64,000 nucleotides of DNA from contig NZ_JAPUBT010000001.1 of assembly GCF_030397665.1 (NCBI RefSeq), positions 803,926-867,925 on the forward strand. The letters run 5' to 3'. The position numbers and the translations under genes are program-made. The notes under the pieces were generated by a model that was not told the origin of the DNA, made no database searches, and worked only from the letters and a program-made list of their open reading frames with translations. Positions 55,401 to 64,000 of this stretch are shown here, piece by piece. How positions within the stretch are numbered: the first letter of the stretch is position 1; each line of letters begins with the position of its first letter. The DNA is from Janthinobacterium sp. SUN073. GTDB lineage: Bacteria; Pseudomonadota; Gammaproteobacteria; Burkholderiales; Burkholderiaceae_D.

Positions 55401-55426
55401 AGCCGCTCCGATGAGCGGTTTTTTTT
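55401..55426 (+). terminator. Terminator after rpmG
   Basis: AGCCGCTC (55401-55408) pairs with GAGCGGTT (55413-55420), with one G-T pair and a CGAT loop, followed by a T-run to 55426. Confidence 0.9.
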
Positions 55427-55515
55427 CGTCCTGATTTTTTTACGCCCCCTCCCCTTGTGCCGGGGCGAAAAAAAGGCCCTGGAATACAGGGCCTTGATAT
55501 GGAGCAACAGGCTAA

Positions 55516-56724
55516 TCAGGCATAGCTGCGCAGGCGCAGTGAAAAATCCTGCAGCGACTGGATGCCCGACGCTTCGGCGCGCGTGCACCAGTCTTGCAGC
55601 TTCTGCAGCAATTGCTCGCGCGTAAAGTGCGAACGCTCCCAGATGGCACCCAGCTCCACGCGCATGTGGTGCATGGTTTCCAGCGCCTTGCTGTGCTGGA
55701 ACAGTTCCGACAGCTGCTCGTGATGCGCATCGGCCAGCTTGCCCGGTTCGCGCTGCATCAGCTTGCGCGACGATTTCAGGAAACGTTTTTCCAGCTCGGC
55801 CTTGTGCTTCAGGTGTTCCAGCTCTTCCTTCCAGGCATGCTTGATCGATTTCGCATACTTGGCCATCACGTCATAGCGGTTGGCGATGACCGACTGCAAG
55901 GTCTCGAAGTCCGCTTCCAGCTTGCCGTGCGAGAACTTCGGTTCCGGCGCCAGTTTTTTCACCTTGGCCAGGCCCAGCATTTCCAGCGCGCGGATATACG
56001 CCCAGCCGATATCGATTTCATACCATTTCGACGACAGCTTGGCCGACGTCGCATACGTATGATGGTTGTTATGCAACTCTTCGCCGCCGATCAGGATGCC
56101 GAAGGGAATGATGTTGGTGGCCGCGTCGGCGCAATCGTAGTTGCGGTAACCCCAGTAGTGGCCGATGCCGTTGATGATGCCGGCCGCCGTGATGGGTATC
56201 CACATCATTTGCACGGCCCACACGGAAATGCCGATCACGCCGAACAACACGAAATTGATGACGAACAGCGACACCACGCCCAGCCAGCTGTACTTGGTGT
56301 ACAGGTTACGCTCGATCCAGTCCGTCGGCGTGCCGTGGCCGTACTTGGCCATGGTTTCCATGTTCTTCGATTCAGCGCGGTACAGCTCGGCGCCTTCCCA
56401 GAACACTTTCTTGATGCCGCGCGTCACGGGGCTGTGCGGATCTTCTTCCGTATCGCACTTGGCATGGTGCTTGCGATGGATGGCCGCCCACTCTTTGGTC
56501 ACCTGGCCGGTCGTCAGCCACAGCCAGAAACGGAAGAAATGGCTGGGGATGGCGTGCAATTCCAGCGCCCGGTGGGCCTGGTGGCGATGCAGATAAATCG
56601 TGACGCTGGCGATCGTGATATGCGTGACCACCATGGTGTACAGGAAAACTTGCCATGCGGACAGATCGGTAATGCCAGTGGCCATGAACTGCAAAACGTC
56701 GTGTAAAACGGAACTCAATGTCAT
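55516..56724 (-). CDS. Acyl-lipid or acyl-CoA fatty-acid desaturase (DesA type)
   Basis: A 402-residue membrane di-iron enzyme. The start MTLSSVLHDVLQF has GGAG nine bases upstream. The three histidine boxes are HRHQAH, HRKHH and HNNHH. Four hydrophobic helices are visible. The C-terminal 140 residues are hydrophilic and helical (KRFLKSSRKLMQREPGKLAD), longer than in the shortest family members. It probably introduces a delta-9 double bond to adjust membrane fluidity. Confidence 0.93.
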   Translation of the reverse strand: MTLSSVLHDVLQFMATGITDLSAWQVFLYTMVVTHITIASVTIYLHRHQAHRALELHAIPSHFFRFWLWLTTGQVTKEWAAIHRKHHAKCDTEEDPHSPVTRGIKKVFWEGAELYRAESKNMETMAKYGHGTPTDWIERNLYTKYSWLGVVSLFVINFVLFGVIGISVWAVQMMWIPITAAGIINGIGHYWGYRNYDCADAATNIIPFGILIGGEELHNNHHTYATSAKLSSKWYEIDIGWAYIRALEMLGLAKVKKLAPEPKFSHGKLEADFETLQSVIANRYDVMAKYAKSIKHAWKEELEHLKHKAELEKRFLKSSRKLMQREPGKLADAHHEQLSELFQHSKALETMHHMRVELGAIWERSHFTREQLLQKLQDWCTRAEASGIQSLQDFSLRLRSYA

Positions 56725-56857
56725 TACTGCTACTCCAAGTGGACAGGGCATGCGCACGGTCGCTCCAGTGACTCTGGAGGTCCGGCAGAGTTAATTTTAG
56801 GCGTGATTGTACGCCCTAATGGGTGCTATCAGGCAAAATCGGAGGCAGGCAGCGAGG

Positions 56858-58216
56858 TTAAGGCTGGGTGCCGGATGGCGCGGACTCACCCTCTGCCGCG
56901 CCCGCGAGCGGGGCAGGAGGCGTACCAACAATACGCAATTCACGTTGCGGAAACGGTACAGTGACCTTATGTTCCTGCAAGGTGCGCCAGATGGCGCGGT
57001 TCACATTCGACTTCACGCCGCCGGTGCCGTTTTCCGGGTCAGCGATCCAGAAGCCGATCTGCACATCGAGGCCGTCGGCGCCGAAACGCACAAGGGTGGC
57101 CGATGGCGGATTGCTTTGCGACACACGCGGCACCTTGGCCGTCGCCGCTTCCAGCAAGGGGAAGATGACATCGATATCCGTTTCATAACCCACCGACACG
57201 GCCGTCGACAGCCACACCATGCGGTTGCTCAGCGACATATTCTGCACGCCGCCGGAAATCAGCATCTCATTTGGCACGATGGATTCAACGCCATCGCCAC
57301 CCAATAATACAGTATAGCGCGTATTGATCTGCGTGACCTTGCCCGTAAATTGACCCACCGTGATCATGTCGCCGATGGTCAGGCTGCGGTCGAGCAGGAT
57401 GATGAAACCGGAGACGAAGTTCGCGGCGATCTTTTGCAAGCCAAAGCCCAGCGCCACGCCGAAGGCGCCGCCAAACACGGACAGCACCGTCAGGTCGATG
57501 CCCACCAGCGACAGGCTGACCAGCACGGAAACGAGGATCAGCACGGCGCGACCCATGCGCGACAGCACCACGCGCAAGGAGGTGTGCAGACCCTGCATTT
57601 TCATCAGGCGCTCGTCGAGCGAAGTGCCGGCCCACATGGCCAGCACCAGCAGCACGGCCACGGAAATAGCGGCTTGCAAGATGGCAGCCACGGAGACCTT
57701 GTTGCGGCCCAGCGGCACGACGATGCCTTCCAGGAATGCATGCAAATCCGGCCACAGGCCGGTGATATACAGGGCCATGCCGGCCCACACCACCACCGTG
57801 AATATTTTCTCCAGCAACAACATGGTGGGGCTGATGTCGCCATGGCGGGCAAAAATACGGCGCAGCACATAAAAACCAAAGCGTACCAGCGCCATCGAGG
57901 TGCATAGGGGGATGGCGATACTGAGCAGGCTCACCGACTGGAATTTGACCAGGAAATGTTGCGCAATGCCCAGCAGCATGGCCGCCAGAACGGGCGTCAG
58001 GATGCGGATGAAACTGTCCGTGCGCTGCAAGGTTTCCGGCGTGGCCGGCGTTGTCGCCGCTTCCGCCCGCTGGTGCAGGAATGCGCGCAACTGCCGCACC
58101 AGCAGCCAGCTCAGTGCCAGGCAGGCGACGATGACCAATGCCTGCCACAGGATGGCCGGTTGACGGAAATCGTCGACAAAGTCAGTGATCAGGTTGAGCA
58201 GCGGGGTTTCATTCAT
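56858..58216 (-). CDS. MscS family mechanosensitive channel
   Basis: A 452-residue inner-membrane protein starting at MNETPLLNLITDF. Four to five helices precede the pore helix GGAFGVALGFGLQKIAANFV and the beta domain (LLDRSLTIGDMITVGQFTG). A C-terminal alpha/beta domain follows (VGYETDIDVIFPLLEAAT). The alanine-rich end (LAGAAEGESAPSG) is non-conserved. It probably protects against hypo-osmotic shock. Confidence 0.9.
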   Translation of the reverse strand: MNETPLLNLITDFVDDFRQPAILWQALVIVACLALSWLLVRQLRAFLHQRAEAATTPATPETLQRTDSFIRILTPVLAAMLLGIAQHFLVKFQSVSLLSIAIPLCTSMALVRFGFYVLRRIFARHGDISPTMLLLEKIFTVVVWAGMALYITGLWPDLHAFLEGIVVPLGRNKVSVAAILQAAISVAVLLVLAMWAGTSLDERLMKMQGLHTSLRVVLSRMGRAVLILVSVLVSLSLVGIDLTVLSVFGGAFGVALGFGLQKIAANFVSGFIILLDRSLTIGDMITVGQFTGKVTQINTRYTVLLGGDGVESIVPNEMLISGGVQNMSLSNRMVWLSTAVSVGYETDIDVIFPLLEAATAKVPRVSQSNPPSATLVRFGADGLDVQIGFWIADPENGTGGVKSNVNRAIWRTLQEHKVTVPFPQRELRIVGTPPAPLAGAAEGESAPSGTQP

Positions 58217-58259
58217 GGCGGATGGGGGCTGGAAGGTGGGACGGATGGGCGGTGTGCCC

Positions 58260-58316
58260 ATGCCGCCAGGCAGGCTGGCGGCATTGAAAGCCGCCACTGC
58301 AGGGTGCAGCGGCGGC
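58260..58316 (-). other. Two hairpins between rsmB and the MscS gene
   Basis: ATGCCGCCA (58260-58268) pairs with TGGCGGCAT (58276-58284). GCCGCCACTGCA (58290-58301) pairs with TGCAGCGGCGGC (58305-58316) with one mismatch. The second starts 12 bases after the rsmB stop on the minus strand. There is no T-run, so they may be stability elements or weak stops. Confidence 0.5.
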
Positions 58317-58327
58317 CCGTGACAAGC

Positions 58328-59647
58328 TTACTCGGCTGGTTCAACGTCAACGTCGTCGGCCGGTTTTTCATCGGCGTAGACTTTTTTCGGCATGACCTTG
58401 CGCTCGAACACGGCGGCGAAGAAGCCGTCGGTATGGTGCAGGTGCGGCAGCAATTTCAGGTAATCGCCCATTTCCAGCTCGATCTTCTGTTCGGCCAGCA
58501 CCTTGCTCATCGGCACCAGGGTGAAGTCCGGATGCGCGGCCAGGAATTGCTCGGCGATAAAATCGTTTTCTTCATTCAGGAAGCTGCAGGTGGCGTACAC
58601 CAGGCGGCCGCCGCCCTTGACCAGGCGCGCCGCGCCGGCCAGGATGGCTGCCTGCTTGGCTTGCAGCTCGACGATGGAGTTCGGCTGCTGGCGCCATTTC
58701 ACGTCCGGATTGCGACGCAGGGTGCCCAGGCCGCTGCACGGGGCATCGACCAGCACGCGGTCGATCTTGCCGGCCAGGCGCTTGATCTTGGCATCGCGCT
58801 CATGCGCGATCTGCACCGGATGCACGTTCGACAGGCCGCTGCGGGCCATGCGTGGCTTCAGCTTGGCCAGGCGCTTTTCCGACACGTCAAACGCATACAA
58901 ACGGCCCGTGTTGCGCATCAGCGCGCCCAATGCGAGCGTCTTGCCGCCCGCGCCGGCACAGAAATCGACGACCATCTCGCCGCGCTTGGCGCCGACGATC
59001 TGCGACAGGATCTGGCTGCCCTCATCTTGCACTTCGATGGCACCGCTCTGGAACAAAGGCATGTTTTGCAGCGATGGCTTCTTGATCACGCGCAGCCCCA
59101 GCGGCGCATAGGGCGTCGGGGTGCTGAGGATAGGTGCTTCGGCCAGGGCCAGCATCACGTCTTCACGCGTGGCCTTGAGCGAATTGACGCGCAAGTCCAG
59201 CGGCGCAGGCGCGTTCAGCGCATCGGCCAGCTTCATGGTTTCCGCTTCGCCGAACTGGGCGATCAGCTTGTCGAACAGCCAGGTCGGCATGTTGGCGCGC
59301 ATGTTCGACGGCATCAGGCTGCGGTCGATCTGCGTGATGCGTTCCAGCCATTCCACTTCTTCTTCCGTCAGGCCGCCCAGTGAGTCGGCACCAACGGCTT
59401 CGGCCAGGCCGAGGATGGTCAAACGGCGCATGGTCGGGCCACTGCCCGCTTCGGCGAAATCGGTAAAGAAGGATTTGTTGCGCAGCACGGCATAAATGCC
59501 TTCGGCGATGGCGCCGCGTTCGCGCGAACCGAGGCGCGGATGGTCGCGGAAATAGCGCGACAGGGTGGTGTCGGCCGGGGCCGTGAAACGTAAAATTTCG
59601 CGCAATACTTCTTCAGCATTGGCAAGTATCGCTGGTGGCAATCTCAT
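58328..59647 (-). CDS. rsmB: 16S rRNA (cytosine-C5) methyltransferase, RsmB/NOP family
   Basis: A 439-residue SAM-dependent enzyme. The NusB-like N-terminal domain (about 1-140) is followed by a PUA-like part and a Rossmann methyltransferase domain. Motifs are VDFCAGAGGKTLALGA, DAPCSGLGTLRRNPDVKW with one conserved Cys and ATCSFLNEEN with the catalytic Cys. The C-terminal acidic tail (ADDVDVEPAE) is non-conserved. It may form an operon with purN, 21 bases upstream. Confidence 0.93.
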   Translation of the reverse strand: MRLPPAILANAEEVLREILRFTAPADTTLSRYFRDHPRLGSRERGAIAEGIYAVLRNKSFFTDFAEAGSGPTMRRLTILGLAEAVGADSLGGLTEEEVEWLERITQIDRSLMPSNMRANMPTWLFDKLIAQFGEAETMKLADALNAPAPLDLRVNSLKATREDVMLALAEAPILSTPTPYAPLGLRVIKKPSLQNMPLFQSGAIEVQDEGSQILSQIVGAKRGEMVVDFCAGAGGKTLALGALMRNTGRLYAFDVSEKRLAKLKPRMARSGLSNVHPVQIAHERDAKIKRLAGKIDRVLVDAPCSGLGTLRRNPDVKWRQQPNSIVELQAKQAAILAGAARLVKGGGRLVYATCSFLNEENDFIAEQFLAAHPDFTLVPMSKVLAEQKIELEMGDYLKLLPHLHHTDGFFAAVFERKVMPKKVYADEKPADDVDVEPAE

Positions 59648-59668
59648 TGTTATTCTTCCTGTAATATT

Positions 59669-60277
59669 TTATTGAGGGTCCACGCGGACCTGGCCATGCT
59701 CGACTGACAGTTTATCGTCAATGAACAGGCGGATGGCGCGCGGGTAAAGCAGATGTTCCTGTACCAGCACGCGCGCCGATAAGCTGTCTTCTGTGTCGCC
59801 TGGCAAGACTGGCACCACCGCACTCGCCACGGCCGGGCCATGATCGAGCTCGGCAGTTACGAAATGCACGGTCGCGCCGTGTTCCGTCACACCCGCCTCG
59901 AGCGCCTGGCGGTGCGTCGCCATGCCCGGGAACAGCGGCAGCAGCGACGGGTGGATATTGAGCATGCGCCCGGCGTAATGTTCGACGAAGGGCGGCGTCA
60001 GGATGCGCATGAAACCGGCCAGCACGACCAGGTCGGGGGCGAAGCCGTCGATCACGGCTTGCAGCGCCGCATCAAACTGCTCGCGGCTGGCATAATCCTT
60101 GTTGGCAACGACTGCCGTCGCTATCCCATGTTCCGCAGCAAAAACCAGTCCCTGGGCGTCGGCCCGGTTACTGATGACGGCGGCAATCCGGGCTGGCCAT
60201 TGCTCGGCTTGCGCCGCGCGGACGACCGCTTCCATGTTGCTGCCGCGTCCGGAAATGAGGATAACGATATTTTTCAT
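59669..60277 (-). CDS. purN: Phosphoribosylglycinamide formyltransferase
   Basis: A 202-residue enzyme of purine synthesis that uses 10-formyltetrahydrofolate. The start MKNIVILISGRGSNMEAV was chosen over 60286 (MRAM). Conserved parts are SNRADAQGL, LAGFMRILTPPFV and NIHPSLLPLFPG, with the active-site Asn-His-Asp set. Confidence 0.95.
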   Translation of the reverse strand: MKNIVILISGRGSNMEAVVRAAQAEQWPARIAAVISNRADAQGLVFAAEHGIATAVVANKDYASREQFDAALQAVIDGFAPDLVVLAGFMRILTPPFVEHYAGRMLNIHPSLLPLFPGMATHRQALEAGVTEHGATVHFVTAELDHGPAVASAVVPVLPGDTEDSLSARVLVQEHLLYPRAIRLFIDDKLSVEHGQVRVDPQ

Positions 60278-60433
60278 AGCGCGCATTGTACCCGCTATGG
60301 CGATGCGAATCTAGAAAGGCCGGTATTATTGTTGCGGCGCAACATAAGCGCCAGAGCGCCGCAGCCGCCCGGCGATGCCGATTGCCATCTGCACGGGAAG
60401 CCGGTTTCAGGGCATCGCGGCAAGAGTAAGTAT

Positions 60434-60832
60434 TTACTCGAACGAGTAGAAGACGCGGAACGGCACTTTCTTCTCGGCCCAGTAGTCGGCCGCATCGCGG
60501 AACACGTCGAGCAGGATCTCGCGCGCTTCCTTGTCGAATTTTTGCGTATTTGGCAATTGCTCGAGCACCACCAGGAAGCCCGTTTGCGTACCGGCCTTGT
60601 GCATGGTATCCGTCAGGCACAGGCGCAAGGCATCGAAATTCTTTGCCAGGTTTTTCGGGAACAGGAATGCTTCTGCAATAATGCCGATGACTTGTTGTTT
60701 GGTCTGTCCAGCGTTGCAATGCGCATATAAAAAGTGCTGCCCGAGACGGATCGCCTCGTCTTGTAACTCGGTCACGCGAAAGGCACGGATGGACTGGACA
60801 AGGTTGGGCGGCACGGTTAGTAACAAACTCAT
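60434..60832 (-). CDS. Barstar-like protein
   Basis: A 132-residue protein. The stretch FLFPKNLAKNFDALRLCLTD followed by the LDVFRDAADYWA helix and the final PFRVFYSFE matches the barstar fold (RNase inhibitor). No barnase-like or other toxin gene is adjacent. In many betaproteobacteria such solitary barstar proteins are widespread, so it may not be an antitoxin. The role is unknown. Confidence 0.78.
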   Translation of the reverse strand: MSLLLTVPPNLVQSIRAFRVTELQDEAIRLGQHFLYAHCNAGQTKQQVIGIIAEAFLFPKNLAKNFDALRLCLTDTMHKAGTQTGFLVVLEQLPNTQKFDKEAREILLDVFRDAADYWAEKKVPFRVFYSFE

Positions 60833-61233
60833 TTTTCCCTCAAATCGACCTGTTATGTATGGATTTGTTGTAGCTGCTCTTCTTATTGCATCCCCGCACG
60901 CGGGTCAATGCGCACGCGGTGATTCGATCTGTATCAACTTTTATGCGATTCAGTGCGATTTTATATAAGCCATACGCGTATTAGGGTAACGTGTTGTCCT
61001 GTATGAATCAACCCGAATGTGATGTCAAACGCAAGATTTGTTACAAACCGCTGGTTTCAAGTCACTTCAACATCTTGTATCGATTGAAAGTGCATGTTAC
61101 AGACTGTGGGGCAAGGGGCTTGGGCTGTTACATTTTGTTGCCATGCGAAACACTTGCCTCGGGCTGGCGGGATTACTATAGTCCCAAGTTGTAAAAAATA
61201 CCCTGAAAGATTCTCTACATAATGAGGTTAGAA
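60833..61233. other. 401-bp gap with promoter for the glycine-zipper gene
   Basis: No gene seen. The right part contains the promoter at 61154-61182. The left part is AT-rich and should hold the barstar gene promoter. Several TGTTACA-like words (around 61038, 61093 and 61128) repeat at irregular spacing without a clear meaning. Confidence 0.5.
61154..61182 (+). promoter_or_regulatory. Promoter of the glycine-zipper protein gene
   Basis: TTGCCT (61154-61159), a 17-base spacer and TATAGT (61177-61182) fit sigma-70 well. The leader would be about 45 bases. Confidence 0.7.
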
Positions 61234-61746
61234 ATGAACTTGCAAGCCAAATTGATGATGTCAGCCCTCTGTATCGGCACATTGCCACTCGCTCAGGCTG
61301 CCGACTTTGAAGATTTCGGCAAAGTCGTGCGCGTCGTGCCGCAAGTGGAACAGATCAATCGTCCACGCCAGGAATGCCGCACGGAATACGTGCAAGTGCA
61401 AGCGCCGCCGCAACAGCGCAGCGCTGGCGGCTCCATCGTCGGCGGTATCGCCGGCGCCCTGCTCGGTAGCCAGGTCGGTGGCGGCAATGGCCGCACGGCC
61501 GCCGCCGCAGCCGGCGCGATTGCCGGCGCTGTCGTCGGCGACCGTGTCGACAACCAGAACAACTACCAGGGCGGCATGCAGGAACAAGCCGTCAAGCAAT
61601 GCCGTCAGGTCGACCACTGGGAATCGCGCAACAACGGCTACCAGGTCACCTACGACTACCGCGGCCGCAACTACACGAGCATCATGTCCTACGATCCGGG
61701 CGAGCGCATCCGCCTGCGCGTCTCGATCGAGCCAGCTCAACAGTAA
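61234..61746 (+). CDS. Glycine-zipper 2TM domain protein
   Basis: A 170-residue exported protein. The ATG at 61234 has GAGG six bases upstream; the ATG at 61222 has none. The signal peptide ends near AQA-AD (about residue 22). The zipper is at about residues 70-105 (GGSIVGGIAGALLGSQVGGG, AAAGAIAGAVVGDRVDNQ). It resembles the rickettsial 17-kDa antigen and is probably an outer-membrane or periplasmic protein. No lipobox cysteine is present. Confidence 0.9.
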   Translation: MNLQAKLMMSALCIGTLPLAQAADFEDFGKVVRVVPQVEQINRPRQECRTEYVQVQAPPQQRSAGGSIVGGIAGALLGSQVGGGNGRTAAAAAGAIAGAVVGDRVDNQNNYQGGMQEQAVKQCRQVDHWESRNNGYQVTYDYRGRNYTSIMSYDPGERIRLRVSIEPAQQ

Positions 61747-61767
61747 GCGCAGCAACCAGCCCGTACC

Positions 61768-61796
61768 ATGCCAGCCCCCGCGGCTGGCATTTTTTA
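61768..61796 (+). terminator. Terminator after the glycine-zipper gene
   Basis: ATGCCAGCC (61768-61776) pairs with GGCTGGCAT (61782-61790) and is followed by a T-run. Confidence 0.9.
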
Positions 61797-61843
61797 TGGC
61801 GCCCCGCCACGGGCTATAATGCGGCACACTTTCAGGCCGCCTT

Positions 61844-62632
61844 ATGCTTATCAAACGAAAATCCATCGAACAAGTCGAATCCTCGCGCCCCGCGCGCAAG
61901 CCCCGCTACGCCCCTGTCACCCTGTCGGAAATGGATGGCGTGCGCTATCTGCATTTCGGCACGGAATGGGTGCAGGGCGCCATGCGCATCCGCAAGCCGG
62001 ACTGGCCGGAGCTCGAATACGCGCAGCAGATGATGGCGTGGATGCTGTGGATCAAGCAACCGCAGCGCCTCGCCCAGTTGGGCCTGGGCACGGGAGCGCT
62101 GACCAAGTTCTGCTACCGCCAGTTCCCGCAGGCGCAAGTCGAAGCCATCGAACTGAACCCGTCCGTCATCACCATCTGCGCCTCGATGTTCAAGCTGCCT
62201 CCCAACGACGAGCGCTTGCACGTGCGCGAGATGGATGCGCTCGACTACGTCAACGATGACGCCAACCATGGCACCCTGGACGCCCTGCAGGTGGACCTGT
62301 ACGACGCCACGGCGCGCGGTCCCGTGCTCGACAGCGCGGACTTCTATTCCGCCTGCTGCGCCTGCCTGGCGCCGCACGGCATCATGACGGTCAACCTGTT
62401 CGGCGACCACCCCAGCTACGCGAAGAACATCAAGGCGATGAAGTTTGCGTTTGCACAGGTGATCTGCCTGCCGGAAGTCCATGATGGGAATGTGGTGGCG
62501 ATCGCGTTCAAGTCGAAAGTGGCGCTCGATGCCGAAGCGCAAACGGCCCTGCTGGAGTGCGCCAAGCAGATCGTCGCCGAGACCAAGCTGCCCGCCAAGA
62601 CCTGGGTCAAGGGCATCGTCAGCACCCTGTAA
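61844..62632 (+). CDS. Spermidine synthase-like methyltransferase-fold protein
   Basis: A 262-residue cytoplasmic protein with the SpeE/Rossmann fold. LAQLGLGTGALTKFCYRQFP binds the nucleotide, VEAIELNPSVI is the acidic loop and LDALQVDLYDATARGP follows. The N-terminal beta domain typical of true polyamine synthases is shortened, so polyamine activity is uncertain. A TATAAT at 61815-61820 may be its -10 box. Confidence 0.82.
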   Translation: MLIKRKSIEQVESSRPARKPRYAPVTLSEMDGVRYLHFGTEWVQGAMRIRKPDWPELEYAQQMMAWMLWIKQPQRLAQLGLGTGALTKFCYRQFPQAQVEAIELNPSVITICASMFKLPPNDERLHVREMDALDYVNDDANHGTLDALQVDLYDATARGPVLDSADFYSACCACLAPHGIMTVNLFGDHPSYAKNIKAMKFAFAQVICLPEVHDGNVVAIAFKSKVALDAEAQTALLECAKQIVAETKLPAKTWVKGIVSTL

Positions 62633-62681
62633 GCGCCGGCACACCCATGCGCAAGGCCGGCAGCCCTGAAAGGCGCCGGCC

Positions 62682-64000
62682 ATGCCCGCTTCCCCTCCTC
62701 CCGCTCCCATTTCACCCAACACGCCGCTGCAACTGCCGCAACTGCTGGCCTGGCTGCAGGAAGACGGCTTGCTCGACGCGGCGCAAGCGGCGGCCATCGA
62801 CGCCCAGGCCGCCCTGCTGCCGGCGCCGGCCTTGCATCCGCTATGCAGCATCGCCCATGGCGCACTCACGCTCGACACCCTGTGCGCCTGGCTGGCGCAA
62901 CGCGCAAGCCTGCCGTATGTGCGCATCGATCCTCTGCACATCGATTTCAGCCAGGTGGCCGACGTCATGACGGCCGGCTATGCGGCCCGTTTCAACATCC
63001 TGCCCGTGGAAAGCACGCTTGACCGCATCGTCATCGCCACGGCCCAGCCCTACGCGCTCGCTTGGCAGGCGCAGCTGGGAAAGCTGGCGCCACGCAAGCT
63101 GAGCCTGGTCATCGCCAATCCGCTGCACATCGCCGACGCCATCGCGCAATTTTTCAGCCTGGCCACTTCCGTCAAGGTGGCAAAACTGGCGTCCACGCAA
63201 GACATGGCGCTGCGCCAGAATGTCGAGCAGCTGGTGGAGCTGGGGCGCAACAAGGGCAACCTCGACGCCAACGACCAGCACGTGGTGCGCATCGTCGACT
63301 GGCTGTGGCAATACGCGTTTGCCCAGCGCGCGTCCGACATCCACCTGGAACCGAAGCGCGACGCGGGCCTCGTGCGCCTGCGCATCGATGGCCGCCTGCA
63401 CCAGGCGTATCAATTGCCGCCTGTGGTCTTGCTGGCCATGACGGCGCGCATCAAGTTGCTCGGGCGCATGGACGTCGTGGAAAAGCGCCGCCCCCAGGAT
63501 GGCCGCATCAAGACGCGCAATGCACAGGGCCAGGAAATCGAGCTACGCCTGTCGACCTTGCCCACGGCCTTCGGCGAAAAGCTCGTCATGCGCATCTTCG
63601 ACCCGGAAGTGGCCGTCAAAAGCCTGTTTGAGCTGGGCTTTCCGCCCGCGGACGCCGAACGCTGGCGCCAGCTGACGGCGCGTACGCACGGCATCGTGCT
63701 GGTGACGGGCCCCACCGGCTCGGGCAAGACCAGCACCCTGTACAGCACCCTGAAGGCGCTGGCCAGCAGCGAAGTCAATGTCTGCACGGTGGAAGACCCC
63801 ATCGAAATGGTCGAACCGGCCTTCAACCAGATGCAGGTGCAAACCCAGGCCGGCATCGAACTGTCGTTTGCCGATGGCGTGCGGGCGCTGATGCGGCAAG
63901 ACCCCGACATCATCATGGTGGGAGAAATCCGCGACCTGGCCACGGCCGAGATGGCCATGCAGGCGGCGCTGACGGGCCATTTGGTGCTGTCGACCCTGCA
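62682..64000 (+). CDS. GspE/PilB-type secretion ATPase, 3' end outside the window
   Basis: A coding region that runs off the right edge (439 codons visible). It starts at ATG 62682 (MPASPPPAPISPNTPLQLPQ). The N-terminal N1 domain covers about residues 20-160. The ATPase domain shows ASDIHLEPK with the Asp box, GPTGSGKTSTLYSTL with Walker A at about 343, VCTVEDPIEM and Walker B DPDIIMVGEIRD. The tetracysteine zinc domain would lie further on. It belongs to type II secretion or type IV pilus assembly; the window does not show which. No partner genes are visible upstream. Confidence 0.92.
   Translation, partial: MPASPPPAPISPNTPLQLPQLLAWLQEDGLLDAAQAAAIDAQAALLPAPALHPLCSIAHGALTLDTLCAWLAQRASLPYVRIDPLHIDFSQVADVMTAGYAARFNILPVESTLDRIVIATAQPYALAWQAQLGKLAPRKLSLVIANPLHIADAIAQFFSLATSVKVAKLASTQDMALRQNVEQLVELGRNKGNLDANDQHVVRIVDWLWQYAFAQRASDIHLEPKRDAGLVRLRIDGRLHQAYQLPPVVLLAMTARIKLLGRMDVVEKRRPQDGRIKTRNAQGQEIELRLSTLPTAFGEKLVMRIFDPEVAVKSLFELGFPPADAERWRQLTARTHGIVLVTGPTGSGKTSTLYSTLKALASSEVNVCTVEDPIEMVEPAFNQMQVQTQAGIELSFADGVRALMRQDPDIIMVGEIRDLATAEMAMQAALTGHLVLSTL

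Noticed and set aside
1-64000. CRISPR arrays, rRNA operons, prophage or insertion sequences
   Set aside because: Looked for on both strands; no regularly spaced repeats, rRNA stretches, integrase or transposase genes were seen.

Overview
The window looks like chromosomal core sequence from a betaproteobacterium of the family Oxalobacteraceae, most like Janthinobacterium. This is an inference from base composition (GC-rich, clear third-position GC bias), protein flavour, the block ribF-ileS-lspA-coaBC-dut, a phasin gene (polyhydroxyalkanoate storage) and the amino-acid and sulfur transporter families. No database search was possible. I see no rRNA, CRISPR array, phage, integrase or insertion sequence. 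The window cuts a gene at each end: a DUF444 (YeaH) gene at the left and a GspE/PilB-type ATPase at the right.

Layout. 1-2768: yeaH and spoVR (ycgB), the distal part of what is usually a prkA-yeaH-ycgB stress operon. 3307-7225: an energy-transduction module tonB-exbB-exbD-exbD followed by a secreted TPR protein. 7467-14835: ribF, ileS, lspA, coaBC, dut and a lipoprotein related to M48 peptidases with altered metal-site residues. 14867-23534: a small membrane protein, xdhC, an AlkA-type glycosylase, a COG4315 protein with an ECF sigma/anti-sigma pair, a Mug-type glycosylase, an isoquinoline 1-oxidoreductase-like molybdoenzyme (iorAB) and an MFS exporter divergent from an XRE regulator. 24490-24785: two identical initiator tRNA genes. 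24985-27093: a NUDIX hydrolase and the two N-end-rule transferases aat and bpt. 27169-36606: a tricorn protease homologue, pyrD, tas, a TonB-dependent receptor, a DUF2314/DUF2185 protein and a YjbR-type protein.

36603-42972 is a sulfur block on the minus strand. In transcription order it runs sbp, an RBBP9-type hydrolase, a 1-Cys peroxiredoxin (LsfA type), then cysT-cysW-cysA-cysB. The periplasmic sulfate-binding protein, the permease/ATPase and the LysR regulator are therefore all present. 43103-47445: dgkA, an IclR regulator, a PBP7-type endopeptidase, a nitroreductase and an EamA exporter. 47795-48361: a phasin behind a strong promoter flanked by two near-identical 16-bp repeats. 48508-52197: livHMGF without a binding-protein gene. 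52493-56724: ispH-fkpB, radC, rpmB-rpmG and a fatty-acid desaturase. 56858-62632: an MscS channel, rsmB, purN, a barstar-like protein, a glycine-zipper protein and a spermidine-synthase-like protein.

Most of the window is ordinary housekeeping sequence. The parts most worth a second look are a family of intergenic palindromes (GGGGTCGGACCCT half-sites), the phasin promoter repeats, the altered M48-like lipoprotein, the TonB/ExbB/ExbD/ExbD/TPR module and the arrangement of the sulfur block. I did not find a clear-cut undescribed defence or mobile system.
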